Shown here: one piece after another, positions 1-4,926 of the stretch
Position numbering within the stretch: position 1 is the stretch's first letter
How the letters are laid out: every line of letters starts with the position of its first letter
Assembly (NCBI GenBank): GCA_031254715.1
Contig: JAIRTY010000435.1
Coordinates: 1-8,735 of the forward strand
Direction: 5' to 3'
Length of the DNA stretch: 8,735 bases
DNA from: Nocardiopsaceae bacterium
GTDB taxonomy: Bacteria > Actinomycetota > Actinomycetes > Streptosporangiales > Streptosporangiaceae
Program-made: the position numbers and the translations under genes
Notes under the pieces: generated by a model
What the model saw: the letters and a program-made list of their open reading frames with translations, nothing else
Told to the model about the DNA's origin: nothing
Databases searched by the model: none

Positions 1-468
1 TCGGGGTTCGGCATGGACCTGATGGAAAAGGTCCGCACCGCCCTGGACATCGGCGGGCCCACCTTCGTCCAGACCCACGACCCCTGCCCCAAAGGCTGGG
101 ACTATGACCCGCGCATGTCGCACGAGCTGGCGGTCATGGCGGTCGAGTGCGGGATCACCCCGCTGTGGGACTGCCTCGAAGGTGAGCTGCGCTACCAGGG
201 CCTGACGGCCCAGCAGGTGGAGGGCAAGGTGCGGCGCCGCCCGGTCGCCGACTACCTGCGCCGGCAAGGCCGGTTCGCGCACTTCACCGACGAGGACCTC
301 GGCTTCTTCCAGTCCCGCATCGACCAGATGTGGGAAGAGTGGATCCTGCCCGGCGTGCTGCGGATCAGCCAGACCCCGCTCGGCCGGCTGCCAGTGTCAT
401 CCTCGCGCCCCCAGACCGCCCCCGCCGGGTCCGCGGCCCAGGCGAGCGCGGGAGGCCACCGTGGCTGA
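1..468 (+). CDS. 2-oxoacid:acceptor oxidoreductase beta subunit, C-terminal part (PorB/OOR-beta type), 5' truncated by window
   Basis: The reading frame is open from base 1, so only the last 155 residues are visible and the true start lies upstream. The fragment resembles the C-terminal part of the TPP-binding beta subunit of pyruvate/2-oxoacid:ferredoxin and oxalate oxidoreductases. Visible hallmarks are GGPTFVQTHDPCPKGW (the family's 'GPsf...PCPxGW' segment with its conserved Cys), then ELAVMAVECGITPLWDC (family pattern 'ELarlAVetGywPLye'), then ADYLRRQGRF followed by an acidic helix. The last ~30 residues are a Pro/Ala/Ser-rich tail with no family equivalent that I recognise. The TPP motif itself would lie upstream and is not seen. 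Such enzymes cleave 2-oxoacids, or oxalate, and pass electrons to ferredoxin or another acceptor in the cytoplasm. The stop codon lies inside the next gene, a NuoF-like subunit, which suggests translational coupling and a shared complex. Family assignment is fairly secure; the substrate (oxalate, pyruvate or other) is not determined. Confidence 0.8.
   Translation, partial: SGFGMDLMEKVRTALDIGGPTFVQTHDPCPKGWDYDPRMSHELAVMAVECGITPLWDCLEGELRYQGLTAQQVEGKVRRRPVADYLRRQGRFAHFTDEDLGFFQSRIDQMWEEWILPGVLRISQTPLGRLPVSSSRPQTAPAGSAAQASAGGHRG
450..455 (+). promoter_or_regulatory. Ribosome binding site of the NuoF-like gene
   Basis: GGGAGG lies 5 nt before the GTG at 461, inside the end of the upstream gene. 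It fixes the start of the NuoF-like gene and creates an 8-bp overlap with the upstream stop (TGA at 466-468). Confidence 0.7.
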
Positions 469-1672
469 ACTGCTCCCCGGCGCCCCGGTCACCAGCCTGC
501 ACGCGCTCGGCCCGGCCGAGGACCTGGCCGCCTACCAGGCCCGCGGCGGGTACCAGGCACTGCGGTCGGCCCAGGACACCAGCCCGGACCAGATCATCAC
601 CACGGTCCGGGAGGCCGGGCTGACCGGCCGCGGCGGGGCCGGCTTCCCCGCCGCCGCCAAATGGGAAGCCGCCCGCGCCTGCCCCGGGCCCCGCTACCTG
701 GTGGTCAACGCCGCCGAAGGCGAACCAGGCTCCTACAAGGACCGCCACCAGCTGGCCCGCGCCCCCCACCAGGTCCTCGAAGGCACCCTCATCGCCGCCC
801 GGGCCACCGGCGCCGCCGAAGTCATCGTCTACATCAACAGCGAGTTCGCCGCCGCGCACGATGCCCTGGCCACGGCCATCGGGGAACTGGATGCGGCCGG
901 CCTGGCCGCCACGCTGCCGCCGATCCGGCTGCTGCTGGAAAACCACGTCTACATCGCCGGCGAGGAAACAGCCCTGCTCGCCGTCCTCATGGGCCGCCCC
1001 GCCTGGCCCTGGCCCAAACCCCCCTACCCCACCGAACGCGGCTACAACGACCAGCCCACCGTGGTCAACAACGTCGAAACACTCGCCCACGTGCCGCTGA
1101 TCCTCCGCCGCGGCCCGGACTGGTACCGCCAGCACCAGCCCGTACTGTTCTCAGTCACCGGCGACGTCGCCCGGCCCGGGGTGTTCGAGCTGCCGCTCGG
1201 GATCCCGGTGCGGGACCTGATCGCCCAGGCCGGCGGCCCGCTGCCCGGCGACCAGGTAGCCGCGGTGCTGCCCGGCGGATACTCCCTCCCCTGGCTGCGC
1301 GCTGACCAGCTCCACCTGGCCATGGAGCCAGAGGCGCTGAAAGCGGCCGGCACCGGGCTCGGCGCATCGGTCATCGTGGTCGGCGCCCAGCAAGGACCCG
1401 GGCTGGCCGCAGCGCGGATAGCCGCCTTCTTCGCCCGCGAAACCTGCCAGACCTGCCCCATCTGCGTCACCGGCACCGCCCGCCTCGCCCAGCTCCTGCG
1501 CCCAGGCGCCGACCGGAACCTCACCCCCGCCGAAAGCCAGGAAATCACCGAACTCGCCGGCGAGCACCGCGGCAAAGGCATCTGCACCCTGCTCGACAGC
1601 GCCGCCACCGTAGCCCTCGCCTCCGCCCCCCACCTGGTCGGCGACGAGCAAACCGCGGCGCCAGTGGCCTGA
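461..1672 (+). CDS. NuoF-like FMN/4Fe-4S NAD(P)-oxidoreductase subunit
   Basis: A 403-residue protein related to the 51-kDa NADH-binding subunit of complex I and to the diaphorase subunits of NAD-linked hydrogenases and formate dehydrogenases. In order it shows GRGGAGFP (56-63, FMN/NADH loop), NAAEGEPGSYKDR (83-95, the family's NxDEGEPGxxKDR flavin segment), AGEETALL (166-173), KPPYP (186-190) with PTVVNNVETL (199-208), an SLBB-like region near 225-290, and the cluster ligands C329-x2-C332-x2-C335 plus C375. All four 4Fe-4S cysteines are present. The usual Asp in the flavin segment is Ala85, and the usual PRxKPP is WPKPP. No NuoE-like thioredoxin-fold domain is fused. The GTG start has a good ribosome site and overlaps the 2-oxoacid oxidoreductase beta gene, so I infer that it carries electrons from that enzyme to NAD(P)+. 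It is unlikely to be a true complex I subunit because no other nuo genes are adjacent in the window. The neighbouring subunits upstream are unseen. Confidence 0.85.
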   Translation: MAELLPGAPVTSLHALGPAEDLAAYQARGGYQALRSAQDTSPDQIITTVREAGLTGRGGAGFPAAAKWEAARACPGPRYLVVNAAEGEPGSYKDRHQLARAPHQVLEGTLIAARATGAAEVIVYINSEFAAAHDALATAIGELDAAGLAATLPPIRLLLENHVYIAGEETALLAVLMGRPAWPWPKPPYPTERGYNDQPTVVNNVETLAHVPLILRRGPDWYRQHQPVLFSVTGDVARPGVFELPLGIPVRDLIAQAGGPLPGDQVAAVLPGGYSLPWLRADQLHLAMEPEALKAAGTGLGASVIVVGAQQGPGLAAARIAAFFARETCQTCPICVTGTARLAQLLRPGADRNLTPAESQEITELAGEHRGKGICTLLDSAATVALASAPHLVGDEQTAAPVA

Positions 1673-1685
1673 TCCGAACACCCAG

Positions 1686-1724
1686 CGCCGTTCCCGGACG
1701 GCGGTGGCTCCCGGCGCCCGGGAG
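1686..1724 (+). terminator. Two tandem GC-rich hairpins after the NuoF-like gene
   Basis: Hairpin one (1686-1703) has a 6-bp perfect stem, CGCCGT/ACGGCG, with a 6-nt loop. Hairpin two (1708-1724) has a 7-bp perfect stem, CTCCCGG/CCGGGAG, with a 3-nt loop, followed by TTCTGCC rather than a real U-tract. They begin 14 nt after the stop codon. This position and the strong short stems fit an actinobacterial terminator, which would separate the oxidoreductase transcript from the transporter gene. There is no U-run, so activity is inferred. Confidence 0.5.
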
Positions 1725-1751
1725 TTCTGCCTCCGGAGTCAGGAGACGTTC

Positions 1752-1985
1752 ATGGCGGATCTACCAGAACCCCGCCATCAGCGCATGGGTCACAGCCCCG
1801 TCCCGGGCGCCGCCAGGCAGCGAGCTCCGCCGGCTCATGCACGCTGGCGGTTGGCGACTGACGACTGGCGACCATATGGGCCGAGTGCCGAAGGAGACAA
1901 GAACCGCACGGAACCGTTTCTGTGCGAGCAACGGCCTGACCTTCCCGATGGCCTTTCGTCAGAGAGAGGAGGCGAAGCCCCGTGA
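1752..1985 (+). CDS. Possible small ORF / leader peptide (77 aa), doubtful
   Basis: AGGAG (1741-1745) lies 6 nt before an ATG. The reading frame runs 77 codons to a TGA at 1983-1985, which overlaps the transporter's GTG start (1982-1984) in a GTGA arrangement typical of coupled genes. The predicted peptide is hydrophilic and rich in Arg, Pro and Ala. It has no membrane segment, signal peptide or recognised motif, and its composition looks more like non-coding GC-rich DNA than a folded protein. The heptamer repeat and the palindrome lie inside it. If translated it may act as a leader that couples translation to the transporter. The exact overlap and the ribosome site are the only positive evidence. 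Confidence 0.2.
   Translation: MADLPEPRHQRMGHSPVPGAARQRAPPAHARWRLATDDWRPYGPSAEGDKNRTEPFLCEQRPDLPDGLSSERGGEAP
1845..1872 (+). repeat. Four tandem 7-bp direct repeats
   Basis: Four adjacent heptamers (1845-1851, 1852-1858, 1859-1865, 1866-1872) follow the consensus TGGCGAC. Copies two and four match exactly, copy one ends in GT, and copy three has A at position 3. They lie 110 bp upstream of the transporter start. They could be a protein-binding array, since some actinobacterial activators bind direct heptamers, or simple slippage. Confidence 0.6.
1905..1926 (+). promoter_or_regulatory. 22-bp imperfect palindrome, candidate operator
   Basis: The outer arms are CGCAC and GTGCG, with GAA and TTC inside them. 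Nine of eleven base pairs are symmetric. It lies about 55 bp before the transporter GTG. The GGAA..TTTC core is reminiscent of IclR-type operators, but this is only a resemblance. Confidence 0.4.
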
Positions 1986-3466
1986 CAGCTGCCGCCAATT
2001 CCGGGGATTTGCCCTACCAGATCATCACCAATCCCACCACCGGTAAGCAGTACCGTATCGGTGAAGACCCCAAGCAGTTAATTGGTTACGGCCGGTGGGT
2101 CCCCATCCTGGCGGCATGGGCCGCCATGTTCATGGCCGGGATCCTGGAATACACGTGGGGCGCGCTGTCAGGCTCCATGATGGCTAAGCACGGCTGGAGC
2201 CTCAGCTCCGTGTTCTGGATGTTCTCCGTCTACATCATCTTCGAGTCCGTAGCCAGCCACCCGATGACCGGCTTCCTGCGGGACCACGGAATCCTCAAGG
2301 TCCGGTACGCCGTCGGCATCGGCGCGGTGCTCTGCGGCATCGTCGCCTACGGGCTCACCGCCACCGCGAGCGGCGCCTGGCAGCTCTATCTCGGTTACGC
2401 CTTCTTCGGCGGTATCGGCTCGGGAATGATCTACAACAGCTGCATCAACATGACCGGGAAGTGGTACCCGGACAAGCAGGGCTGGCGCAACGGCTTCGTC
2501 GACGGCGGCTGGGCCTACGGCGCTGTCCCGTGGATCATCGCCATCGGTGGCATCGCCGGCGACACCGGCGGGGCCAACCTCCGTGGTTTCCTGACCGCCT
2601 TCATCTGGATCCAGGGCATCTCCCTGACCGTCATCGTCCTGATAGCGGCCTTCTTCATGAAGGACCCGCCGAAGAACTGGTGGCCGGCCGGCGTGGACCC
2701 GCTCAACTGGTCCAAGTACAAGCGGGGCCAGGCGCACGACCTGCACGCCAACCCGCCGGCGCTCAAGCAGTACACCACCAGGGAGATGTGGCGCACCCCG
2801 CAGCCGAAGTGGATCGGCATCCAGTTCGCCCTGTTCGTCGGGGCGTCGCTGTTCGGGGTCACCTACCTCTTCCCGTTCGGGGAGGCGATGCACCTCGGCA
2901 TCTGGGCCGCTGCGGGAGGATTCGCGGGATTCTCCCTGGCGGACGGGATCTTCCGGCCGATCTACGGCTACATATCGCAGTTCATCGGCAGACGGATGAC
3001 GATGACGTACGCCTACGTGGTCGACGGCGTCTTCGTGCTGCTGACCCTGTGGGCGGGCGAGGCACGCATCCCGTGGCTGTTCGCGGTCCTGGCGGTTATC
3101 ACGGGCGGACTGTCGGGGGCGAACTTCCCGATGACGTCCACCATCATCACCGACTACTACGGGTCGAACTTCAACGCGATCAACTACGCCTCGATCTACT
3201 CGTTCAAGGCCATCGGCGGGAGCTTCGCCGGCGGCATCGCGGCCCTGGTGATGACCGGCGGGGTTGAAGTTGCCGGCCAGCCGCACTGGGTCAACGGCTT
3301 CGTCTTCGGCGCGGTGCTGGCTTTCCTCGCGACCTTCGTCATCTACTTCCTGTGCAAGGCGCCCACGCTGGAGCAGATGAAGAAGGCGGAGGCCGGTGCG
3401 GCGGAAGCAGCCGCGCGGCGGGCCGCGAAGCGCGGCGAGAAGACCGGCCGGTCCGCAGTCACCTAA
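1982..3466 (+). CDS. MFS transporter of the oxalate/formate antiporter (OFA) family, OxlT-like
   Basis: A 494-residue integral membrane protein with about twelve hydrophobic segments from residue 40 to 457. It has a hydrophilic N-terminus (1-37), a central cytoplasmic loop (about 227-276) with KDPPKNWWP (227-235), and a charged C-terminal tail rich in Ala, Lys and Arg. The loop motif, MTGKWYPDKQGWRNG (157-171) and the TM8 segment FRPIYGYISQFIGRR (324-338) match the OFA family. OxlT of Oxalobacter binds oxalate through Arg272 (TM8) and Lys355 (TM11); the positional equivalents here appear to be R325 and K409 (in YSFKAIGG). This supports a small dicarboxylate or carboxylate substrate such as oxalate, though formate or pyruvate remain possible. 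The GTG start is preceded by AGGAGG at 1967-1972 with a 9-nt spacer. Codon 33 is TTA (2078-2080), a rare leucine codon in high-GC actinomycetes. Its position beside a 2-oxoacid oxidoreductase suggests that it supplies substrate to, or exchanges product from, that enzyme. Confidence 0.85.
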   Translation: MTAAANSGDLPYQIITNPTTGKQYRIGEDPKQLIGYGRWVPILAAWAAMFMAGILEYTWGALSGSMMAKHGWSLSSVFWMFSVYIIFESVASHPMTGFLRDHGILKVRYAVGIGAVLCGIVAYGLTATASGAWQLYLGYAFFGGIGSGMIYNSCINMTGKWYPDKQGWRNGFVDGGWAYGAVPWIIAIGGIAGDTGGANLRGFLTAFIWIQGISLTVIVLIAAFFMKDPPKNWWPAGVDPLNWSKYKRGQAHDLHANPPALKQYTTREMWRTPQPKWIGIQFALFVGASLFGVTYLFPFGEAMHLGIWAAAGGFAGFSLADGIFRPIYGYISQFIGRRMTMTYAYVVDGVFVLLTLWAGEARIPWLFAVLAVITGGLSGANFPMTSTIITDYYGSNFNAINYASIYSFKAIGGSFAGGIAALVMTGGVEVAGQPHWVNGFVFGAVLAFLATFVIYFLCKAPTLEQMKKAEAGAAEAAARRAAKRGEKTGRSAVT

Positions 3467-3501
3467 GGCCGGGCGTCCCGCGCTGCATGTCCCTGCGCAG
3501 A

Positions 3502-3532
3502 GGGGAGGGTGCCCGGATCGGGCGCCCTCCCC
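3502..3532. terminator. Strong symmetric hairpin between convergent genes
   Basis: The left arm 3502-3515 pairs with the right arm 3519-3532 over 14 consecutive pairs (one G-U) around a GAT loop. It lies between the stop of the transporter (3466, plus) and the stop of the small membrane protein (3551, minus). Without strand-specific tails it can serve both directions. Confidence 0.75.
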
Positions 3533-3550
3533 CGAGCCCAGGCTGGACGG

Positions 3551-3988
3551 TTACTCTCGCCTGCCCCGGACAGCGGGCACCGACGCGGCCGGGCTGCGGT
3601 TGTGCCCGCCGCCTGACGGGACTCCCGCCGGAGTGGGGTGATCTTCTCGCACATGCTGGCGGAAAGCCTTCTCGAACGAGGGCCACCAGGGCGGCCCGTC
3701 CGGAGGCTCGTCGGGCGGCGGAGGCGGCCAGTCCCCGCCGCCCCATGGCCCGGCTTCTCGTGGCAGCAACCAGGCGAGGAGCCCCGCCATGGCGAGCAGC
3801 AGCGCGAGCGGGACGCACGTGGCCAGCACCAGAAGGGCCATATACCTTGTTCCGGTCGCAATGATCGCGGGCACGACACCGACCAGCGCCGTGCCGGACA
3901 CTACGGCCGCCGTCGGAGCCGCCAGGGTCACCCACTCGGGAAGCGGGAACGGCCGGTTCCGCCAACGTGAGGCACGACCGAACTTCAT
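3551..3988 (-). CDS. Small two-helix membrane protein of unknown function
   Basis: A 145-residue protein from the ATG at 3986-3988 (minus strand). The start was chosen because the upstream bases read CGAGGGAGGAAT, a strong ribosome site; the frame is open further upstream but that extension has no protein character. After a basic N-terminus (KFGRASRWRNR) come two hydrophobic helices at about 19-44 and 49-75. A Gly/Pro-rich linker with a run of five prolines (88-92) follows, then WWPSFEKAFRQHVRED (101-116) and a Ser/Pro/Arg tail. The positive N-terminus suggests that both ends are cytoplasmic. The Trp-Trp-Pro plus amphipathic helix after a proline linker resembles small actinobacterial membrane proteins I have seen, but I know no function. 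It is divergent from the GntR regulator and convergent with the transporter. Overlapping shadow frames make the call less than certain, but the helices and ribosome site favour it. Confidence 0.6.
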   Translation of the reverse strand: MKFGRASRWRNRPFPLPEWVTLAAPTAAVVSGTALVGVVPAIIATGTRYMALLVLATCVPLALLLAMAGLLAWLLPREAGPWGGGDWPPPPPDEPPDGPPWWPSFEKAFRQHVREDHPTPAGVPSGGGHNRSPAASVPAVRGRRE

Positions 3989-4069
3989 ATTCCTCCCTCG
4001 CTGGCCGCCGGTCAGGGGAAGCGCTTCGCCTGGTCGACGTTCTTGCGGGCCCAAATTCACGCTACCCGA

Positions 4070-4100
4070 GGCCGCCGGGGGGTAATTCACCCGGGCGGCC
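4070..4100. promoter_or_regulatory. 31-bp imperfect inverted repeat in the divergent GntR/membrane-protein intergenic region
   Basis: The arms GGCCGCC (4070-4076) and GGCGGCC (4094-4100) are perfectly inverted. The inner bases are partly symmetric, giving 12 of 15 pairs, around an AT-rich TAATTC core. It lies about 50 bp upstream of the GntR ATG and 80 bp upstream of the divergent membrane-protein start. It could be an autoregulatory operator or an RNA hairpin. Confidence 0.35.
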
Positions 4101-4141
4101 GGCGATGTGGCCACCAGACCTGGATGTTTGCCTTGCACATT

Positions 4142-4146
4142 GGGAG
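4142..4146 (+). promoter_or_regulatory. Ribosome binding site that sets the GntR start
   Basis: GGGAG lies 5 nt before the ATG at 4152. An in-frame GTG at 4107 would add 15 residues (with two Cys) unlike a GntR N-terminus, so 4152 is preferred. Confidence 0.65.
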
Positions 4147-4151
4147 ATCAA

Positions 4152-4835
4152 ATGGCTACAGGTCCCGCGCAGGCCGATGAGCTCCTGCCGGTCCGCCCGG
4201 TCACGCGGCCCAGGACACTGGGGCAGTCGGTCTATGAGGCGCTGCTCGAACTCGTGGTCGCTGGGCGGCTCCAGCCCCGGCAGCACCTGGTGGAGACGGC
4301 GCTTGCCCGTCAGCTGGGGGTCAGCCGGCAGCCGGTGCGGGAGGCACTGCATCGGCTTCACTCAGAAGGCTGGGTGGAGTTCCGGCCGAACGGGGGAGCG
4401 TTTGTGCACGTTCCCGCCACCCATGAGGTCGACGAGCTGCTCGCCGTACGGGCGCTGCTCGAGGTGGAAGCCGCCCGGCTGGCAGCCCGGCAAGGGAGCA
4501 AGCAGCAACTGGCCCGGCTGCTGAGCATCTGCGGTGATGGCGAGGCTGCTGTGCGCGACAGCGACCCAGAGCGGTTCAGCGCCGCCAACTACAGCTTCCA
4601 CGCCGCGCTCGCCGAACTCGCGGGAAACAGCATCCTCGCCCAGCTCTGGCGGGTTGTTGCCCAGCGGGCGCGCTGGCATTACCAGATCGTGGCCGCGGTG
4701 CGCATGTGTGACTCGTGTGACGAGCACCGCGAGATTGCGCAGGCGATCGTGGCCAGGGATGAGCGGCGGTCTGCCGAGGCGGCTCAGGTCCATATTGAGC
4801 GAACGAGGATCGCTTACCACCGGAGCCGCCGTTAG
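4152..4835 (+). CDS. GntR-family transcriptional regulator, FCD (FadR-type) subgroup
   Basis: A 227-residue repressor-type protein. The winged helix-turn-helix spans about residues 21-88 with the diagnostic GVSRQPVREALHRL (56-69) and a wing at RPNGGAFVHV (78-87). The FCD effector domain covers about 92-220: ELLAVRALLEVEAARLAA, then N146-x3-H150, H192 and H214. These three His align with the metal ligands of FCD regulators (Asp-x3-His, His, His; the last pair is 22 apart, as in TM0439), and the first ligand is Asn instead of Asp. C186 and C189 form a CxxC just before H192, which is unusual. FCD regulators sense organic acids or related metabolites. The gene directly precedes a class III aminotransferase and a semialdehyde dehydrogenase on the same strand (91-bp gap), so it probably controls them and possibly itself through sites at 4070-4100 or 4854-4872. 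The effector is unknown. Confidence 0.88.
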   Translation: MATGPAQADELLPVRPVTRPRTLGQSVYEALLELVVAGRLQPRQHLVETALARQLGVSRQPVREALHRLHSEGWVEFRPNGGAFVHVPATHEVDELLAVRALLEVEAARLAARQGSKQQLARLLSICGDGEAAVRDSDPERFSAANYSFHAALAELAGNSILAQLWRVVAQRARWHYQIVAAVRMCDSCDEHREIAQAIVARDERRSAEAAQVHIERTRIAYHRSRR

Positions 4836-4853
4836 GAGCAACGAGCTCCGGCC

Positions 4854-4872
4854 AGATCTTGATCATGTAATG
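4854..4872 (+). promoter_or_regulatory. AT-rich islet with -10-like box and short palindrome upstream of aminotransferase
   Basis: The stretch contains TTGATCATGTAAT (4859-4871). TGATCA is palindromic and TGTAAT (4866-4871) matches the sigma-70 -10 consensus at five of six bases. No good -35 box is present 16-18 bp upstream. In an otherwise very GC-rich region it is a reasonable candidate promoter or GntR-binding site for the aminotransferase gene. Confidence 0.35.
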
Positions 4873-4883
4873 CCGCCGGCCGG

Positions 4884-4905
4884 GGGCGGGTCGCGCAACC
4901 CGCCC
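4884..4905 (+). other. Hairpin in the 5' leader of the aminotransferase gene
   Basis: A perfect 8-bp stem, GGGCGGGT/ACCCGCCC, encloses a 6-nt loop. It ends 7 nt before the ribosome site GGGAG (4913-4917). It could be an attenuator, a terminator for the GntR transcript, or an RNA-stability element. There is no U-tract. Confidence 0.4.
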
Positions 4906-4926
4906 GGTGCGCGGGAGACTGGGGAC

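Larger units (their letters stand above)
1673..1981 (+). other. 309-bp interval upstream of the OFA transporter gene
   Basis: No secure gene is seen here. The interval holds the tandem hairpins at 1686-1724, a possible small ORF (1752-1985), a tandem heptamer repeat (1845-1872) and an imperfect palindrome (1905-1926). TTGGCG (1851-1856) and CATATG (1873-1878) are 16 bp apart but match sigma-70 consensus poorly, so I do not call a promoter. The density of repeats suggests that transporter transcription is controlled here. Confidence 0.5.

Noticed and set aside
365..1135. 256-residue minus-strand frame opposite the NuoF-like gene
   Set aside because: Gly/Val-rich antisense shadow with no ribosome site or motif, while the sense strand carries all NuoF signatures.
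461..1672. Reading the NuoF-like gene as part of a respiratory complex I operon
   Set aside because: The adjacent upstream gene is a 2-oxoacid oxidoreductase subunit and the downstream side is a transporter; no nuo gene is adjacent in the window, and the flavin motif departs from NuoF.
2168..3286. 372-residue open frame on the minus strand opposite the OFA transporter
   Set aside because: Its charged repetitive composition (Asp, Val, Gly, Arg) is typical of an antisense frame, and the plus-strand gene is clear.
3352..3864. 170-residue plus-strand frame across the end of the transporter and the intergenic region
   Set aside because: It runs through the strong terminator hairpin, overlaps the transporter out of frame, and has an Arg/Pro-rich shadow composition.
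4107..4151. GTG start 15 codons upstream of the chosen GntR start
   Set aside because: The ATG at 4152 has a clear GGGAG at 5-nt spacing, and the extra residues are not GntR-like.
4534..4926. N-terminal extension of the aminotransferase frame into the GntR gene
   Set aside because: The extension overlaps the GntR coding sequence, lacks family similarity, and the ATG at 4927 has its own ribosome site and gives the normal family length.
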